64,000 nt of DNA from an uncultured Eubacterium sp. (GCA_947088865.1 CAMUHY010000006.1:62001-126000), one strand, 5' to 3'; numbered from the stretch's first letter, positions 17,758 to 28,162 are shown. The notes: generated by a model not told the origin, from the letters alone. Numbers and translations are program-made.

Positions 17758-18714
17758 TTACTTCGCCTCCTTTTCAGGTTTCTTCTTGCCAAATGATTTT
17801 GGAACAGTAACTCTTTCTATCAATGGAACTAAAAGGTTCGAGAAGATAATCGCATAAGAAACGCCCTCTGCTGAACCGCCATACATTCTAAAGATAAAGG
17901 TAAGAATACCTAAAATGACACCAAATACCATTTTTCCCATCGGCGTAATTGGTGATGTAACATAGTCCGTCGCCATAAAAAATGCACCTAAAACAAGACC
18001 GCCTGCACACAACTCTTTTAATAGATACTCTGCCTCAAACTGATGACCCGGCGCAAGCAAAAAGATAAGTACGGCAAAGGTTGCTATGTAACATACTGGA
18101 ATCCTCCATGAAATAATCTTTTTAACAAGAAGATAGGCAGCGCCAATTAAAAGACAAATAATGGATGTCTCGCCGATAACACCTGCGTGATTACCGATAA
18201 ACAAATCCAACAAACTAGTAGCCTGTGCTGGTTCTGCTCCAGGCTTCAACACCGCTAACGGTGTAGCTCCTGAATAGGCATCGGTTACAAAGTTTGTCAT
18301 TGGTCCTGTAAATGCAATTAAAAGAAAACATCTTGCTGCCAGCGCAGGGTTCATAAAATTTTGTCCCAAACCGCCAAACAACTGCTTTACTATAAGAATT
18401 GCAAAAATACATCCTATAATTTCATATCCAACATTTAATGTTGATGGAATATTCATTGCTATCAAAAGACCTGTAACGGCTGCACTAAAATCCATTATGG
18501 TAATCTTTTGATGCATAAAATACTGATAGATAGCCTCCGTAGCGACACATGTAACCACACCAATAAGAAGCCTTATACATGCATCCATACCAAAATTATA
18601 AATACCAAATATACAAGCAGGCGCCAATGCAATCAGCACATCTCTCATAATTGCTTGGGTTGTAACCTTGCTTCGTACATGAGGATTGCTTGATACGTTA
18701 AATAATTCGCTCAC
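17758..18714 (-). CDS. rnfD: Rnf complex membrane subunit RnfD
   Basis: Membrane subunit of 318 aa with about nine helices. A covalent FMN site occurs in the SGATPLA motif (near residue 162), in which the Thr is the usual attachment residue. NPHVRSKVTTQAIM near the start and ATDYVTSPITPMGK near 245 are further RnfD signatures. The start is a GTG behind AGGGGGATTAAAA. Between rnfC (14 nt) and rnfG (2 nt) in a tightly spaced operon. Confidence 0.95.
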   Translation of the reverse strand: MSELFNVSSNPHVRSKVTTQAIMRDVLIALAPACIFGIYNFGMDACIRLLIGVVTCVATEAIYQYFMHQKITIMDFSAAVTGLLIAMNIPSTLNVGYEIIGCIFAILIVKQLFGGLGQNFMNPALAARCFLLIAFTGPMTNFVTDAYSGATPLAVLKPGAEPAQATSLLDLFIGNHAGVIGETSIICLLIGAAYLLVKKIISWRIPVCYIATFAVLIFLLAPGHQFEAEYLLKELCAGGLVLGAFFMATDYVTSPITPMGKMVFGVILGILTFIFRMYGGSAEGVSYAIIFSNLLVPLIERVTVPKSFGKKKPEKEAK

Positions 18715-18728
18715 TTTTAATCCCCCTT

Positions 18729-20048
18729 TTACTTCTTTCTTCTGTTTGCTAAAACAATACTTCTCATTGCCTTAATCTGCTGTGTCAATGGTCTTTTTGC
18801 CGGACATACAAAAGAACAGCTTCCGCACATTACACACTCCATGCCATCAAACTTTACAAAGCCCGCCTCATCATTTTTTGCCGCAAAACTTGCAAGCTTT
18901 GCCGGAAGGAGATTACTTGGGCATCCTTCTCCGCAACGCCCACAGCGAATACATGCGCTGGACTCAATCTTTGACACAACATCGTCCTGAAAGACCAAAA
19001 GCGATGAACTTCCCTTGACAACTGGAACGTCCAGACTGTACATAGAAAACCCCATCATAGGACCGCCGGAAATATATTTTTGCGGCTCCCCAACGGCGCC
19101 TCCTGCTGCCTCAAGCAACTGTCTGTAATTCGTTCCAAGCCAGACATAGAAATTGCAAGGATTTTTCACACCATCGCCTGTCACCGTAATAATTCGTTTT
19201 GTCAGTGACTTTCCCTCAATAACAGCCATATAAATACTAAAAATCGTATCTACATTATGTACAATACATCCTGCATCGGCTGGAAGCATAGAAGAGTTAA
19301 TGCTTCTGCCTGTCGTGGCATATATCAGACAACGCTCACCGCCCTGCGGATACTTTGTCTTTAACTCTTTCACCTCAATATTAGGTTCATCTGCCACTTT
19401 TCTTCTCATCTCTTCAATGGCTTCTGGCTTATTATCCTCAATGCCAATAATTCCCTTAGCATGGTCAAATAATGCAAGCGCTACTTTAAGCCCCATCACA
19501 AGCTTATCAGACTCCTCTAACATACGTCTGTAATCCGAAGTAAGATAAGGCTCGCACTCCGCACCATTGACAATAATATAATCAATCTGTTCTGGATTTT
19601 TGGGCGTAAGCTTCACATTGGTTGGAAATCCTGCACCGCCCATACCCACAACGCCTGCTGCCTTAATGCGCTCTCGTATCTCATCTCTTGAAAGCTCTTC
19701 TAATTTCTTTGGTACATATTCAACTTCCTTGTACTCACCATCATTTTCAATAATAATGGAATTGCACTTTCCGCCTGTTGCCAGTGTTCTTGGCTCAATA
19801 GCCTTAACTGTACCAGAAACAGATGAATGAATATTAGCAGAAATAAATCCCCCCGCCTCAGCAATGAGCTGTCCAGCAAGTACATAATCTCCCTTTGCCA
19901 CAACCGGAACGGCTGGTGCGCCTATATGTTGAGACAATGGAAAGACCATCTCACCCTCATCAGGGAACAACTCTTTGATTGGCTTATCTTTAGAATACTC
20001 TTTACCATCAAAGGGATGTACTCCACCTTTAAATGTACATTTACCCAT
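18729..20048 (-). CDS. rnfC: Rnf complex NADH-binding subunit RnfC
   Basis: Peripheral subunit of 439 aa and first gene of the rnf operon. It starts with the RnfC barrel-sandwich domain (GGVHPFDGKEYSKDKPIKE), has the nucleotide/FMN-binding GVVGMGGAGFPTNVKL (near residue 134) and NGAECEPYLTSDYR, and two C-terminal 4Fe-4S motifs (CIRCGRCGEGCP, CVMCGSCSFVCP; near 365-415). It passes electrons between NADH and the membrane subunits. AAGGAGAATTTTGTC precedes the ATG. The operon promoter should lie in 20049-20160 but I could not fix it. Confidence 0.96.
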   Translation of the reverse strand: MGKCTFKGGVHPFDGKEYSKDKPIKELFPDEGEMVFPLSQHIGAPAVPVVAKGDYVLAGQLIAEAGGFISANIHSSVSGTVKAIEPRTLATGGKCNSIIIENDGEYKEVEYVPKKLEELSRDEIRERIKAAGVVGMGGAGFPTNVKLTPKNPEQIDYIIVNGAECEPYLTSDYRRMLEESDKLVMGLKVALALFDHAKGIIGIEDNKPEAIEEMRRKVADEPNIEVKELKTKYPQGGERCLIYATTGRSINSSMLPADAGCIVHNVDTIFSIYMAVIEGKSLTKRIITVTGDGVKNPCNFYVWLGTNYRQLLEAAGGAVGEPQKYISGGPMMGFSMYSLDVPVVKGSSSLLVFQDDVVSKIESSACIRCGRCGEGCPSNLLPAKLASFAAKNDEAGFVKFDGMECVMCGSCSFVCPAKRPLTQQIKAMRSIVLANRRKK

Positions 20049-20164
20049 GACAAAATTCTCCTTATATGATTTTTCTATGTACTATTTTACATTAAAAAGT
20101 ACTAAAAATCTACTGAAATTATACATTTTTTGTGACAAAATAACGACTTCCTTTATTTTCCATA

Positions 20165-20213
20165 TAAAAAAGACAAGGACAGAAAACATCTTCTCTATTC
20201 CTCGTCTTTTTCT
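20165..20213 (-). terminator. Terminator of the chemoreceptor gene
   Basis: Inverted repeat with arms AAAAAGACaAGGA and TCCTcGTCTTTTT around an 18-nt loop. It ends the minus-strand chemoreceptor transcript just before the rnf promoter region. Confidence 0.8.
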
Positions 20214-20256
20214 TTATTTTTACTTTTCTTTTATATAACTATATAACGACTTTTTT

Positions 20257-21555
20257 CTACTCATTTAACAATGAACTTTTATCAAACTTTCTGACATACC
20301 CTACCAACTCTTGTGATACGCTTGTTACCTTCTCTGTCATTATGGTACAATTTTCAACCATATTATGGATTCCAGATACATTTGCCGATGTGGATTCTGC
20401 CTGTTTTGCGTTTTCTTCTGCAAAAGAAGTGATATTATCTGCACTATTTTCAATAACGACCTTATTTCTATCAAGTTGTGTCATCTCAGAATCAATATCT
20501 TTAATCGCTTCCCCAACTTGGATAATTTCAGCATTTAATGACCTAAAAATACTACCTGTCTCTTCTACCTTTTTATTTTGTTCTGTAAAAGATTGTGAAA
20601 CTTGCTCTGTAATTTGAACGCTGATATCCGAATTAGCAAGCAGTTCATTGACAATATTATTAATATGTTCTGTCGATTTTTTGGACTCATCTGCTAAAAT
20701 TCTAACTTCTTCCGCAACAACCGCAAAACCTGCGCCATGTTCCCCAGCTCTCGCCGCTTCAATGCTTGCATTGAGCGCAAGTAAATTCGTCTGATTGGAA
20801 ATATCGGAAATAATTTCTGCTGCTGTATGTATTTGCTGTGCTGATTGATTGGTTCGTTCTGTCTGATTCTTTACTTCTGCAATAGCAGCATTGCACTCCT
20901 TACTCATATCCATCAGCTCTTCCATAATATTCTCTGCATTCTGCTGATAGCTCTCAACAACTTCTGCACTCTTTGACAATGCCTTTACATTTGCATTAAT
21001 ATTTTCAATCGCCATGCTGATGGCGGCAATTTTATCTTTCATATCATATGTACTGTCTACTTGCGATACGGTATTTGTTGTAATGGAGTTTACATTATCT
21101 GATGTATTCTGCATAAAAGATTCCATCTCATGGAAAGTACTTTGAAATTCGGCTGATACACTTTCAAGTTTTTCTATGGAATATTTGATGCCTGTAATAA
21201 CATCTGCAAAATCCGTAACGGCAGTATTGGCGGTACGCACCATCTCTCCTACGCCATCACTGCGCTGTGACAGTTTATTGATTTTATTTATCATTTTGCT
21301 ATCATTGTTTTTCTGCGTATTGTTGCCCAAAAATATTGATACCAGCGGATAAAAAAATGTCCATAGCGACCTGATTACTAACGTCATCATTGCAATTATA
21401 AGAACTGCCGTCAAAATAGCAGCTACAAGAACTCCAATAATATCATTTGATAACAGCCACAATATAACCAGTTGAATAGCAAGCAACGGTGCAAAAAGTA
21501 CAAAACCAACAAAAATAATTTTATTCCGCATATTCTTCTTTCTTATAATGTCCAT
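20257..21555 (-). CDS. Methyl-accepting chemotaxis protein without large sensor domain
   Basis: Chemoreceptor of about 432 aa. Two close membrane helices (about 10-30 and 36-60) leave almost no extracellular loop, so there is no outside ligand domain. The rest is a long coiled-coil signalling domain whose hairpin tip [20 protein letters not shown] (about 270-290) contacts CheA/CheW. It may sense membrane, cytoplasmic or energy state. I took the ATG at 21555 (MDIIRKKN), where GGAGG lies about 12 nt upstream; a longer reading has no ribosome site. Confidence 0.85.
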   Translation of the reverse strand: MDIIRKKNMRNKIIFVGFVLFAPLLAIQLVILWLLSNDIIGVLVAAILTAVLIIAMMTLVIRSLWTFFYPLVSIFLGNNTQKNNDSKMINKINKLSQRSDGVGEMVRTANTAVTDFADVITGIKYSIEKLESVSAEFQSTFHEMESFMQNTSDNVNSITTNTVSQVDSTYDMKDKIAAISMAIENINANVKALSKSAEVVESYQQNAENIMEELMDMSKECNAAIAEVKNQTERTNQSAQQIHTAAEIISDISNQTNLLALNASIEAARAGEHGAGFAVVAEEVRILADESKKSTEHINNIVNELLANSDISVQITEQVSQSFTEQNKKVEETGSIFRSLNAEIIQVGEAIKDIDSEMTQLDRNKVVIENSADNITSFAEENAKQAESTSANVSGIHNMVENCTIMTEKVTSVSQELVGYVRKFDKSSLLNE

Positions 21556-21724
21556 ATTAACTTCTATTCCTCCATTCCTTTTTAGCAGTCGTTGACAATC
21601 ACGCATCACTTTGATAAACTGCTTATAATAATTATTTTGCCACTACTAAAATCACTCTGTCAATTATATCGAATTTTTAATAAAAAATCAAGAACACGAA
21701 CAACTATAACATGAAAGGATTTCT

Positions 21725-22864
21725 ATGAAAGTAATCCACAAGGTATTTGAACCTGCAATATTACCTGAAGATATCCATTTTTTACTTCAACTGGCATTTC
21801 CAGATACCAATTATACGATTTCGGATTTATTGTTTTGGGATATTGAGACAACAGGATTTTCCGCCAAAAACAACATATGTTATCTTATTGGCTTTGTATA
21901 CTACAAACAGAACAAGTGGAATTACTGTCAATTTTTTGCAGAGCTTCCAGAAGAAGAACCAGACATTATCAATCATTTTTCTTCCCTTTTAAAACAATAT
22001 AAAATTATTGTACATTTTAATGGAGATGGTTTTGATATTCCTTTTTTAAATACAAGAAGTCAGCTTTTAAAATTAGATATTGATTTTTCTTCAATATTAC
22101 ATATGGATTTATATCAATATGCTAAAAAAGCACACAAGCTTTTAAAACTTGAACAATATAAGCAAAAAAATATAGAACGTTTTATAGGTATCAACCGAAC
22201 AGACCGCTTTGAAGGCGGTGATTTAATTGATGTATATCATATTTTTGTCCAAAAAAAGAGATTAAATAAAGAAACTCAACAGGAACTATCCGCACTGCTG
22301 TTTCACAATCAAGAAGATATTTGCGCTCTCCCTCCATTAAGTACTATTGTGCGGTATTCTTTGTTACCTGAAATCATTGCATTTTCAACATTGGGGTATT
22401 CTTTAAATGACACAAAAGACTTTGCAGGACATATCGTTAAAGAATTAACATTTACAGCCTCTTTGCCTAGTTGTATGCCTGCCGCAACCTCTTATGGCAA
22501 AGGACCTTTTTACATAAAATTATATGACCATATATTAAAATTACGAGTAAAGCTCCATCAAGGAGAATTGCGGCATTTTTATAAAAACTATAAAGATTAC
22601 TACTATCTTCCCTCTGAAGATATGGCTATCCATAAAAGTGTATCTTTTTATGTTGATAAAAACTATCGCATACAGGCTAAAGCTTCCACCTGCTACCTTC
22701 GCAAAAAAGGACTCTTTGTCCCTCAAACAAGAGATGTTATATTGCCTGAATTTATAGAAAATATAAGCGATAAAACAAGCTTCTTTGAATTTACAACAAG
22801 TTTTTGTGAGAATGAAGAACAAGCTAAAAATTACATAAAAACCATTATCAAGGATATTTTATAA
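21725..22864 (+). CDS. YprB-type ribonuclease H-like exonuclease domain protein
   Basis: Protein of 379 aa with a DnaQ/RNase H-like fold of the YprB type (about residues 35-200). The metal-binding acidic residues are seen in LFWDIETTGF, VHFNGDGFDIPFL and the later NQEDICALPPL. Such proteins are predicted 3'-5' exonucleases on RNA or DNA. The C-terminal 170 residues are of unknown role. AAAGGATTTCT precedes the ATG. It is transcribed alone, in the opposite direction to the genes on each side. Confidence 0.8.
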   Translation: MKVIHKVFEPAILPEDIHFLLQLAFPDTNYTISDLLFWDIETTGFSAKNNICYLIGFVYYKQNKWNYCQFFAELPEEEPDIINHFSSLLKQYKIIVHFNGDGFDIPFLNTRSQLLKLDIDFSSILHMDLYQYAKKAHKLLKLEQYKQKNIERFIGINRTDRFEGGDLIDVYHIFVQKKRLNKETQQELSALLFHNQEDICALPPLSTIVRYSLLPEIIAFSTLGYSLNDTKDFAGHIVKELTFTASLPSCMPAATSYGKGPFYIKLYDHILKLRVKLHQGELRHFYKNYKDYYYLPSEDMAIHKSVSFYVDKNYRIQAKASTCYLRKKGLFVPQTRDVILPEFIENISDKTSFFEFTTSFCENEEQAKNYIKTIIKDIL

Positions 22865-22921
22865 AAATTATTTTTCGCGTCAAAATATAATCCATAACAA
22901 TATATCTTGTATAAAAACAAT

Positions 22922-23019
22922 AGGGCTGTCGCATTAAAGATTAAATGTACAAGATAGCACTTTCCCTTATCAGGAAAAATTCGACTTGCTTGCATCAAAC
23001 TTTCTTAATGTGACACCCT
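22922..23019. repeat. 98-bp inverted-repeat element (MITE-like)
   Basis: Ends are AGGGCTGTCGCATTAA and the imperfect complement TTAATGTGACACCCT, enclosing 67 nt with no gene. Such ends resemble those of IS-related miniature elements in Clostridia. It could also work as a terminator for the YprB-type gene. A similar but not identical hairpin is at 29951-30050. Confidence 0.5.
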
Positions 23020-23087
23020 ATGATTAAAAAAAATATCTGTTGTATATACCTGCAAATTTACAAAATAAATCTAGGACAATGCTTCCA

Positions 23088-23876
23088 TTAACATTCCCGT
23101 ACTTTTCTGTAAAAAAACAATTTATCAAACTCATATCCCAAATCTCTATGATTAATAATCTGTTCTGTATTTCCTACAAATAAACACCCATTGACAGGCA
23201 TAGAGCGATTAAACTTTTTATAAATTTCACGCTTGGCATCTTCTGTAAAATAAATGACAACATTTCGGCATACAATCAAATGACAACCTTGTGGATAGCT
23301 ATCTGTAAGGAGATTGCTCTTTTTAAATTCAACACACTTCTTTACATCATCGCTAATCTTAAAAAATTTATCCCCCATCTTTGTAAAATATTTTTTCTTG
23401 TACTCATCTGGAAGACCTTTAAGACTTGCCGCTCCATAAACGCCATCTTTTGCCTTCTCAAGCACTTGGTCGTCAATATCCGTTGCAAGAATATGTATCT
23501 TACTCATAGGAACTTTCTTGGCAAGCACCATCACAAGGGAATATGGTTCATCACCTGTTGAACAAGCTGCACTCCATATTTTAAGCTTATCGCCAAACTT
23601 GCTCATTAAATCTGGAAGAATAACATTCTCAAGCGTCTGCCATAAAGCAGGATTGCGGTAAAACTCCGATACATTAATTGTCAAATAATTGACAAATTGG
23701 TCTAACTTTTCTTTATCCGTTGTCAAAGCTTTGCTATAACTGTCATATCCATTAAACTTATTGCGCTCGATAAGCGACTCAATCCTTCTTTTCATCTGAC
23801 GTTCTTTATAGGCATTAAGGTCAATTCCTGTATTTTTCAACACAAATACTTTAAAATCTTCGTAATCTTTAATCAT
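23088..23876 (-). CDS. cheR: Chemotaxis protein methyltransferase CheR
   Basis: SAM-dependent methyltransferase of 262 aa that methylates glutamates of chemoreceptors. It has the N-terminal helical domain (MKRRIESLIERN), the SAM site WSAACSTGDEPYSLVMVL (around residue 100), ILATDIDDQVLEKA, and the CRNVVIYF motif (around 204). Length agrees with the family. It lies alone between two receptor genes, away from a che operon. Confidence 0.93.
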   Translation of the reverse strand: MIKDYEDFKVFVLKNTGIDLNAYKERQMKRRIESLIERNKFNGYDSYSKALTTDKEKLDQFVNYLTINVSEFYRNPALWQTLENVILPDLMSKFGDKLKIWSAACSTGDEPYSLVMVLAKKVPMSKIHILATDIDDQVLEKAKDGVYGAASLKGLPDEYKKKYFTKMGDKFFKISDDVKKCVEFKKSNLLTDSYPQGCHLIVCRNVVIYFTEDAKREIYKKFNRSMPVNGCLFVGNTEQIINHRDLGYEFDKLFFYRKVREC

Positions 23877-24134
23877 ATACCCTCTTTCTGTTAATATACA
23901 TTATTTTTATTTTTTTACAAACAATATATTAACTGTATTTTTATACAAATCTTTTTGTCTGGAATATTACCAAGACATCAATGTGACTATTGTACCATAA
24001 ATTTATATGAATTGACATATTAAATATTCAAAAATTTTTGAAAATTCAAAAAGTTGTTTATGTGTTTACTTAAAAATCCAACCATCGGATGTTTGTTCAA
24101 AGGACATTCCCAATCCGTTTGCTGCTTAATAAGG

Positions 24135-26228
24135 TTAAATTTTGAAAGCATTGACAGCTTCTGTGAGTTCTTCTGCCCTGCCCTTAAGCTCCAATGTCGA
24201 ATCGTGAAGATTATTTACCATTGTAATCTGTTCTTTGAGCGATTCATTAACGGTTGAAACCGATGCGGCTGTTTGCTCCGAAACTGCTGATATACTCTGT
24301 ATTGCTGACAATGTATCATTTCGGTGTCCTTCCATACTCTCAATAATATTTTCCAACTCTGTAATTTCATCAACAAGATTTTGCAGATATTCGTTCATAT
24401 CTCCAAATACGTGAATGGTATTACCCACCGTTTCAGACTGTTTCGACACAATCACCTCAGCCTCAGATGCCACTCTCACCGTATCATTTGCATATTCTTT
24501 AATCTGCTCCATCACGCCTTGAATTTGATTTGCCGCCTCAATCGTTCCATCAGACAAAGAACTAACCGACTGCGCAACTACTGCAAATCCTTTTCCTGCT
24601 TCTCCGGCTCTTGCCGCCTCAATAGAAGCATTGAGCGCAAGCAGACTTGTCTCATTGGCAATGTCATTAATCATTTCCACAAATTTCTCAACCTGTGAAA
24701 GACTGCCTTCCAAATTCTTAATATTTTCCGTTACATTTTTTGTAATATTCGTCGTATCCGCCGATTTATCAGATAAATCATCCATTGTAGATATACCGCT
24801 TGCAATAACCTTCTTTGTATTGCCTGTTATATAATCCATTCGTTTCACGCTCTCTACTGCGCTGCTTATGCGCTCTGATAATTCATCCATCTGAATAAGG
24901 CAGTTTTGTGCATCCTGAACCTGACGTCCCACGCCTGAATCCATCTCATCCACCGCAACAGAAATCTGTCTATTAGAATTATTAAGCACTTCGGAAGCAT
25001 TAGAAAGACTTTGCGTAGAAGATGAAACATTTTCTGTTGTTTTTAGTACCTGAACTATAAGATTTCTGGAATTTTTTATCATATTTGACACACTCTTTAC
25101 CAGTATCTTAAATTCATCATTTCGTTCTCTTATGCTTACGGTTAAATCACCATCTGATACAGCTTCCAGTCTATTGCTAATCTGTCTGATAATTGATGCA
25201 ATTCCTACAATAATAAATATTCCTACTGCCAATGCGATTAAACATGCCACACAAACCATAAAAATGGTAATTCCTCTGATGGAACTTGCACCTGCCTTCA
25301 CCAAATTCATTGGCACCATCGCACAGATTGCAGAACCGTTTTGATAACTTTTACTGAGCATAAATAAATACTGCTGTCCATTATAAGTAACATAATCAAT
25401 TATTGTTGCCGCCGTTTCATTCATAGCCTCTGTATAATAAGATTGCTGTACAAACGAAAAATCACTATCCTTTACAATTGTATCATCTTGAAGCAAAAGT
25501 TCTCTTTTATCCGCTGTAATAAATGCTGAAATACTGCCTTCTCCCAAACCTAAATTGCGGAGTATATTGGCAATCGCATTGCTGCTGTAATCCACCACAA
25601 TGCAGGCACGTTTTGTTGTCATAGGACGTATGTATGAACAGGCATAGTCGTCTTTAGAATAATCCCTATAACTTGCAGACAACACTTCATCCACATAATC
25701 ATGGGAACCGACCCAGCTTCCGCGAAGCGACTGCAAACATGCCGCTTCATTTTTTCCTTCCAAATCCTTATAAAATCCAGAAATCTTTATATCACTGCTA
25801 TGTGTTGATATAACCTCCAGACTATTGCCTGGAATAATATACATATCCGCAACAAAACCGTTGCCTTTTTGTTTTACATTTAAATTAACCGATACCTTTT
25901 CTGCAATCTCGTGTCTTGTCCACTCATTATATACAGAACCCGTAGCCCATCTTACAAGGTCTGTGTCATAATAAAGCTGCTCTGATTCTGACACGGCTGA
26001 TTGAAATCCAAAATCCAAATATTCCACAGCCATCGACATAGCCTTTGACATAGAATCCTCATAATTGCGTGTCATTCCGGATGCCGCCAATGAATAAGCG
26101 ACCATTCCGATAATTATGGTACATACCAATGGAATGGCAAAACCAATAATCAACTTTACTTTAATTCCCACATTAAATGGATTCTTTTCATTTTTATTTC
26201 TTTTTATTATTTTATCACCATTATTCAA
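24135..26228 (-). CDS. Methyl-accepting chemotaxis protein with extracellular sensor
   Basis: Chemoreceptor of 697 aa. Membrane helix 1 (about 23-47), an extracellular Cache-like sensor (about 50-310), membrane helix 2 (about 315-345), HAMP, then the signalling coiled coil with tip EAARAGEAGKGFAVVAQSV (about 545-565). Start is a TTG at 26228, with AAGGAGG 8 nt upstream. It follows the TRAP-type binding protein gene by about 20 nt and so is probably co-transcribed with it, suggesting the lipoprotein presents a ligand to this receptor (inference). Confidence 0.9.
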   Translation of the reverse strand: MNNGDKIIKRNKNEKNPFNVGIKVKLIIGFAIPLVCTIIIGMVAYSLAASGMTRNYEDSMSKAMSMAVEYLDFGFQSAVSESEQLYYDTDLVRWATGSVYNEWTRHEIAEKVSVNLNVKQKGNGFVADMYIIPGNSLEVISTHSSDIKISGFYKDLEGKNEAACLQSLRGSWVGSHDYVDEVLSASYRDYSKDDYACSYIRPMTTKRACIVVDYSSNAIANILRNLGLGEGSISAFITADKRELLLQDDTIVKDSDFSFVQQSYYTEAMNETAATIIDYVTYNGQQYLFMLSKSYQNGSAICAMVPMNLVKAGASSIRGITIFMVCVACLIALAVGIFIIVGIASIIRQISNRLEAVSDGDLTVSIRERNDEFKILVKSVSNMIKNSRNLIVQVLKTTENVSSSTQSLSNASEVLNNSNRQISVAVDEMDSGVGRQVQDAQNCLIQMDELSERISSAVESVKRMDYITGNTKKVIASGISTMDDLSDKSADTTNITKNVTENIKNLEGSLSQVEKFVEMINDIANETSLLALNASIEAARAGEAGKGFAVVAQSVSSLSDGTIEAANQIQGVMEQIKEYANDTVRVASEAEVIVSKQSETVGNTIHVFGDMNEYLQNLVDEITELENIIESMEGHRNDTLSAIQSISAVSEQTAASVSTVNESLKEQITMVNNLHDSTLELKGRAEELTEAVNAFKI

Positions 26229-26247
26229 ACCAGCTTCCTCCTTGAAC

Positions 26248-27327
26248 TTATTGCGCTCTTCTTATCATTTCCAAATAAGACCTAAGACCATTGGCGTCTG
26301 CATAACTGTCTTGAATCGATATTGCAGGTTCTTTAAAAGCTGCAATATCCATTTTAGAGTAATCCGTCACGGTTGCTCCCTCAGCAATGCACTGCGCCTT
26401 CGAGCTATCCATCATATCGTATGTCACAGAGCGTTCTTTCAGCGTTGCAGCAAGTGCCGCCGTATCAATCCAGTTTTTTTGTTCACTTGTAAGTTTATCG
26501 TAAAAATCACCATTCATAATAAATAAACGCGTTGTATAGTCATGATGCGTCTCACAGATATACTTACCATTTGCCGTAGTGTGATGCTGTTTCAGCATAA
26601 GGTTGGTATAGTCATTTTCTGCACAGTCAACCTCTTTGTTTTTAAGCGCATCATACAGCACGCCCCAGCCGATATTTACTGGCTGCGCACCAAGTCCTGT
26701 CCAATATTCAGATACCACGCCTGAAGTCTGTGTACGAATGGTCATTCCCTGTACGTCTGATGGTGTTGTAATTGGTTTCATACCATAATAATCCCTGACG
26801 CCTGCCGACCAATAACCCATAATACGATATTTATTATTTGTCTTTTGCAAAATGACATCTTTCATGGCAGACCCAAACTCTCCGTCCATAGCCGCCTCCC
26901 AATGGCTAAATCCATTAAACAGATAAATAAGCGAAAGCATATTTACTTCTGATACGCCAGCCGATGACATATTGCCCGGAGAACATACCGCCATTTGAAT
27001 TTTTCCGCTGTCTAACATATTCACAAGTTCTGCTTCATCTTCTGACAAATCACCGTCACTGCATGTTACCTTAATCGTTCCCCCTGAAAGTTCTTCTGCA
27101 ACCTCCTTAAATGTTTCTAATCCAAAATGATATGGATTATCCTTCGATGTCTGATTTGATGCAATCGTCAATTCCAGTACCTGTTTGCCTGAATTATCAC
27201 TGTTTGCCTCATTTGCATCCGTAATCGAGCCAATTGTTCTTCTTTTTGAATCAACCCCGCATCCCCACACGGAAACTGCAATTAACCCTACGGATAACAC
27301 TAGTGCCAAGAGTTTATAACCTCTCAT
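26248..27327 (-). CDS. TRAP-type (DctP) substrate-binding lipoprotein
   Basis: Protein of 359 aa with a lipoprotein signal peptide (hydrophobic core to about residue 20, then a WGC lipobox) and a DctP-type ligand-binding domain: IKVTCSDGDLSEDEAELVNM, GMTIRTQTSGVVSEYWTGLG (with the Arg that usually binds a carboxylate) and EVDCAENDYTNLML. TRAP binding proteins carry organic acids such as sugar acids or dicarboxylates. No dctQ/dctM permease gene is adjacent; a chemoreceptor gene follows instead. ATG at 27327 is preceded by GGAGG with 9-nt spacing. Confidence 0.85.
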   Translation of the reverse strand: MRGYKLLALVLSVGLIAVSVWGCGVDSKRRTIGSITDANEANSDNSGKQVLELTIASNQTSKDNPYHFGLETFKEVAEELSGGTIKVTCSDGDLSEDEAELVNMLDSGKIQMAVCSPGNMSSAGVSEVNMLSLIYLFNGFSHWEAAMDGEFGSAMKDVILQKTNNKYRIMGYWSAGVRDYYGMKPITTPSDVQGMTIRTQTSGVVSEYWTGLGAQPVNIGWGVLYDALKNKEVDCAENDYTNLMLKQHHTTANGKYICETHHDYTTRLFIMNGDFYDKLTSEQKNWIDTAALAATLKERSVTYDMMDSSKAQCIAEGATVTDYSKMDIAAFKEPAISIQDSYADANGLRSYLEMIRRAQ

Positions 27328-27456
27328 AAATTTTTTCCTCCACACCAAAAATTTATATACAAAATATTGTATATATTTACGCTTATAATATCATTTTTCA
27401 TAAATAATAACAATATATTTCATCTTTAATTAAAAATAATGCCTATATTTTTTAGA

Positions 27457-27485
27457 TTGACAAATAATCATAGGATGTTTATATT
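27457..27485 (+). promoter_or_regulatory. Promoter of the RpiB-like gene
   Basis: TTGACA and TATATT separated by 17 nt, about 36 nt upstream of the ATG at 27521. Confidence 0.7.
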
Positions 27486-27520
27486 TATTATTAATTATAA
27501 TGAAAGAAGAGGTTTTTATA

Positions 27521-28162
27521 ATGAGAATTGCACTAATTAACGAAAATAGTCAAGCTGCAAAAAATGAATTAATTTACAATACATTAAAAAATGTAGCCGA
27601 TTCCAAAGGATTTACTGTTGACAACTATGGTATGTACTCTGCTGAAGACAATGCACAGCTTACATATGTACAAAATGGCATACTTGCCGCTCTTTTACTA
27701 AACAGCGGCGCTGCTGATTTTGTAGTGACAGGCTGTGGCACAGGAGAAGGCGCTATGTTAGCACTCAATTCATTTCCGGGTGTTATCTGCGGACATGTTG
27801 TAGACCCTTCTGATGCTTATATGTTTATGCAAATTAACGACGGCAATGCAATTGCCCTTCCATTTGCAAAAGGATTTGGCTGGGGAGCTGAATTAAATCT
27901 TACTTATATTTTTGAAAAATTATTTGAAGGTGAACCAGGCGGCGGCTATCCTAAAGAACGTGTTGTTCCAGAACAGCGAAACAAAAAAATTCTTGACGAG
28001 GTAAGAAAAGTTGCATTTAAAGACAGTTTAGTGGACATTCTTAAAAACCTTGACCAAGACCTTGTTAAAGGCGCTGTTGCTGGCGATAAATTTCAAGAAC
28101 TTTTCTTTGCCAACTGCAAATGCGATACCATAGCAGAATATGTTAAAAGCCTTTTAGCATAA
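27521..28162 (+). CDS. RpiB/LacA/LacB family sugar-phosphate isomerase
   Basis: Protein of 213 aa. The RpiB-like domain (1-150) has MRIALINENSQAAKNELI, VTGCGTGEGAMLALNSFPGV (phosphate/enediolate region; the Cys of the usual CGTG motif is kept) and VVDPSDAYMFMQINDGNAI. It should interconvert an aldose and a ketose phosphate. It is longer than classical RpiB (about 150 aa), with a C-terminal extension that includes the motif FANCKCDTIAEYV. The pectinesterase nearby makes a role in uronate or pectin sugar catabolism plausible, but the genes are separated by an opposite-strand gene. AGAGG precedes this ATG. Confidence 0.75.
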   Translation: MRIALINENSQAAKNELIYNTLKNVADSKGFTVDNYGMYSAEDNAQLTYVQNGILAALLLNSGAADFVVTGCGTGEGAMLALNSFPGVICGHVVDPSDAYMFMQINDGNAIALPFAKGFGWGAELNLTYIFEKLFEGEPGGGYPKERVVPEQRNKKILDEVRKVAFKDSLVDILKNLDQDLVKGAVAGDKFQELFFANCKCDTIAEYVKSLLA

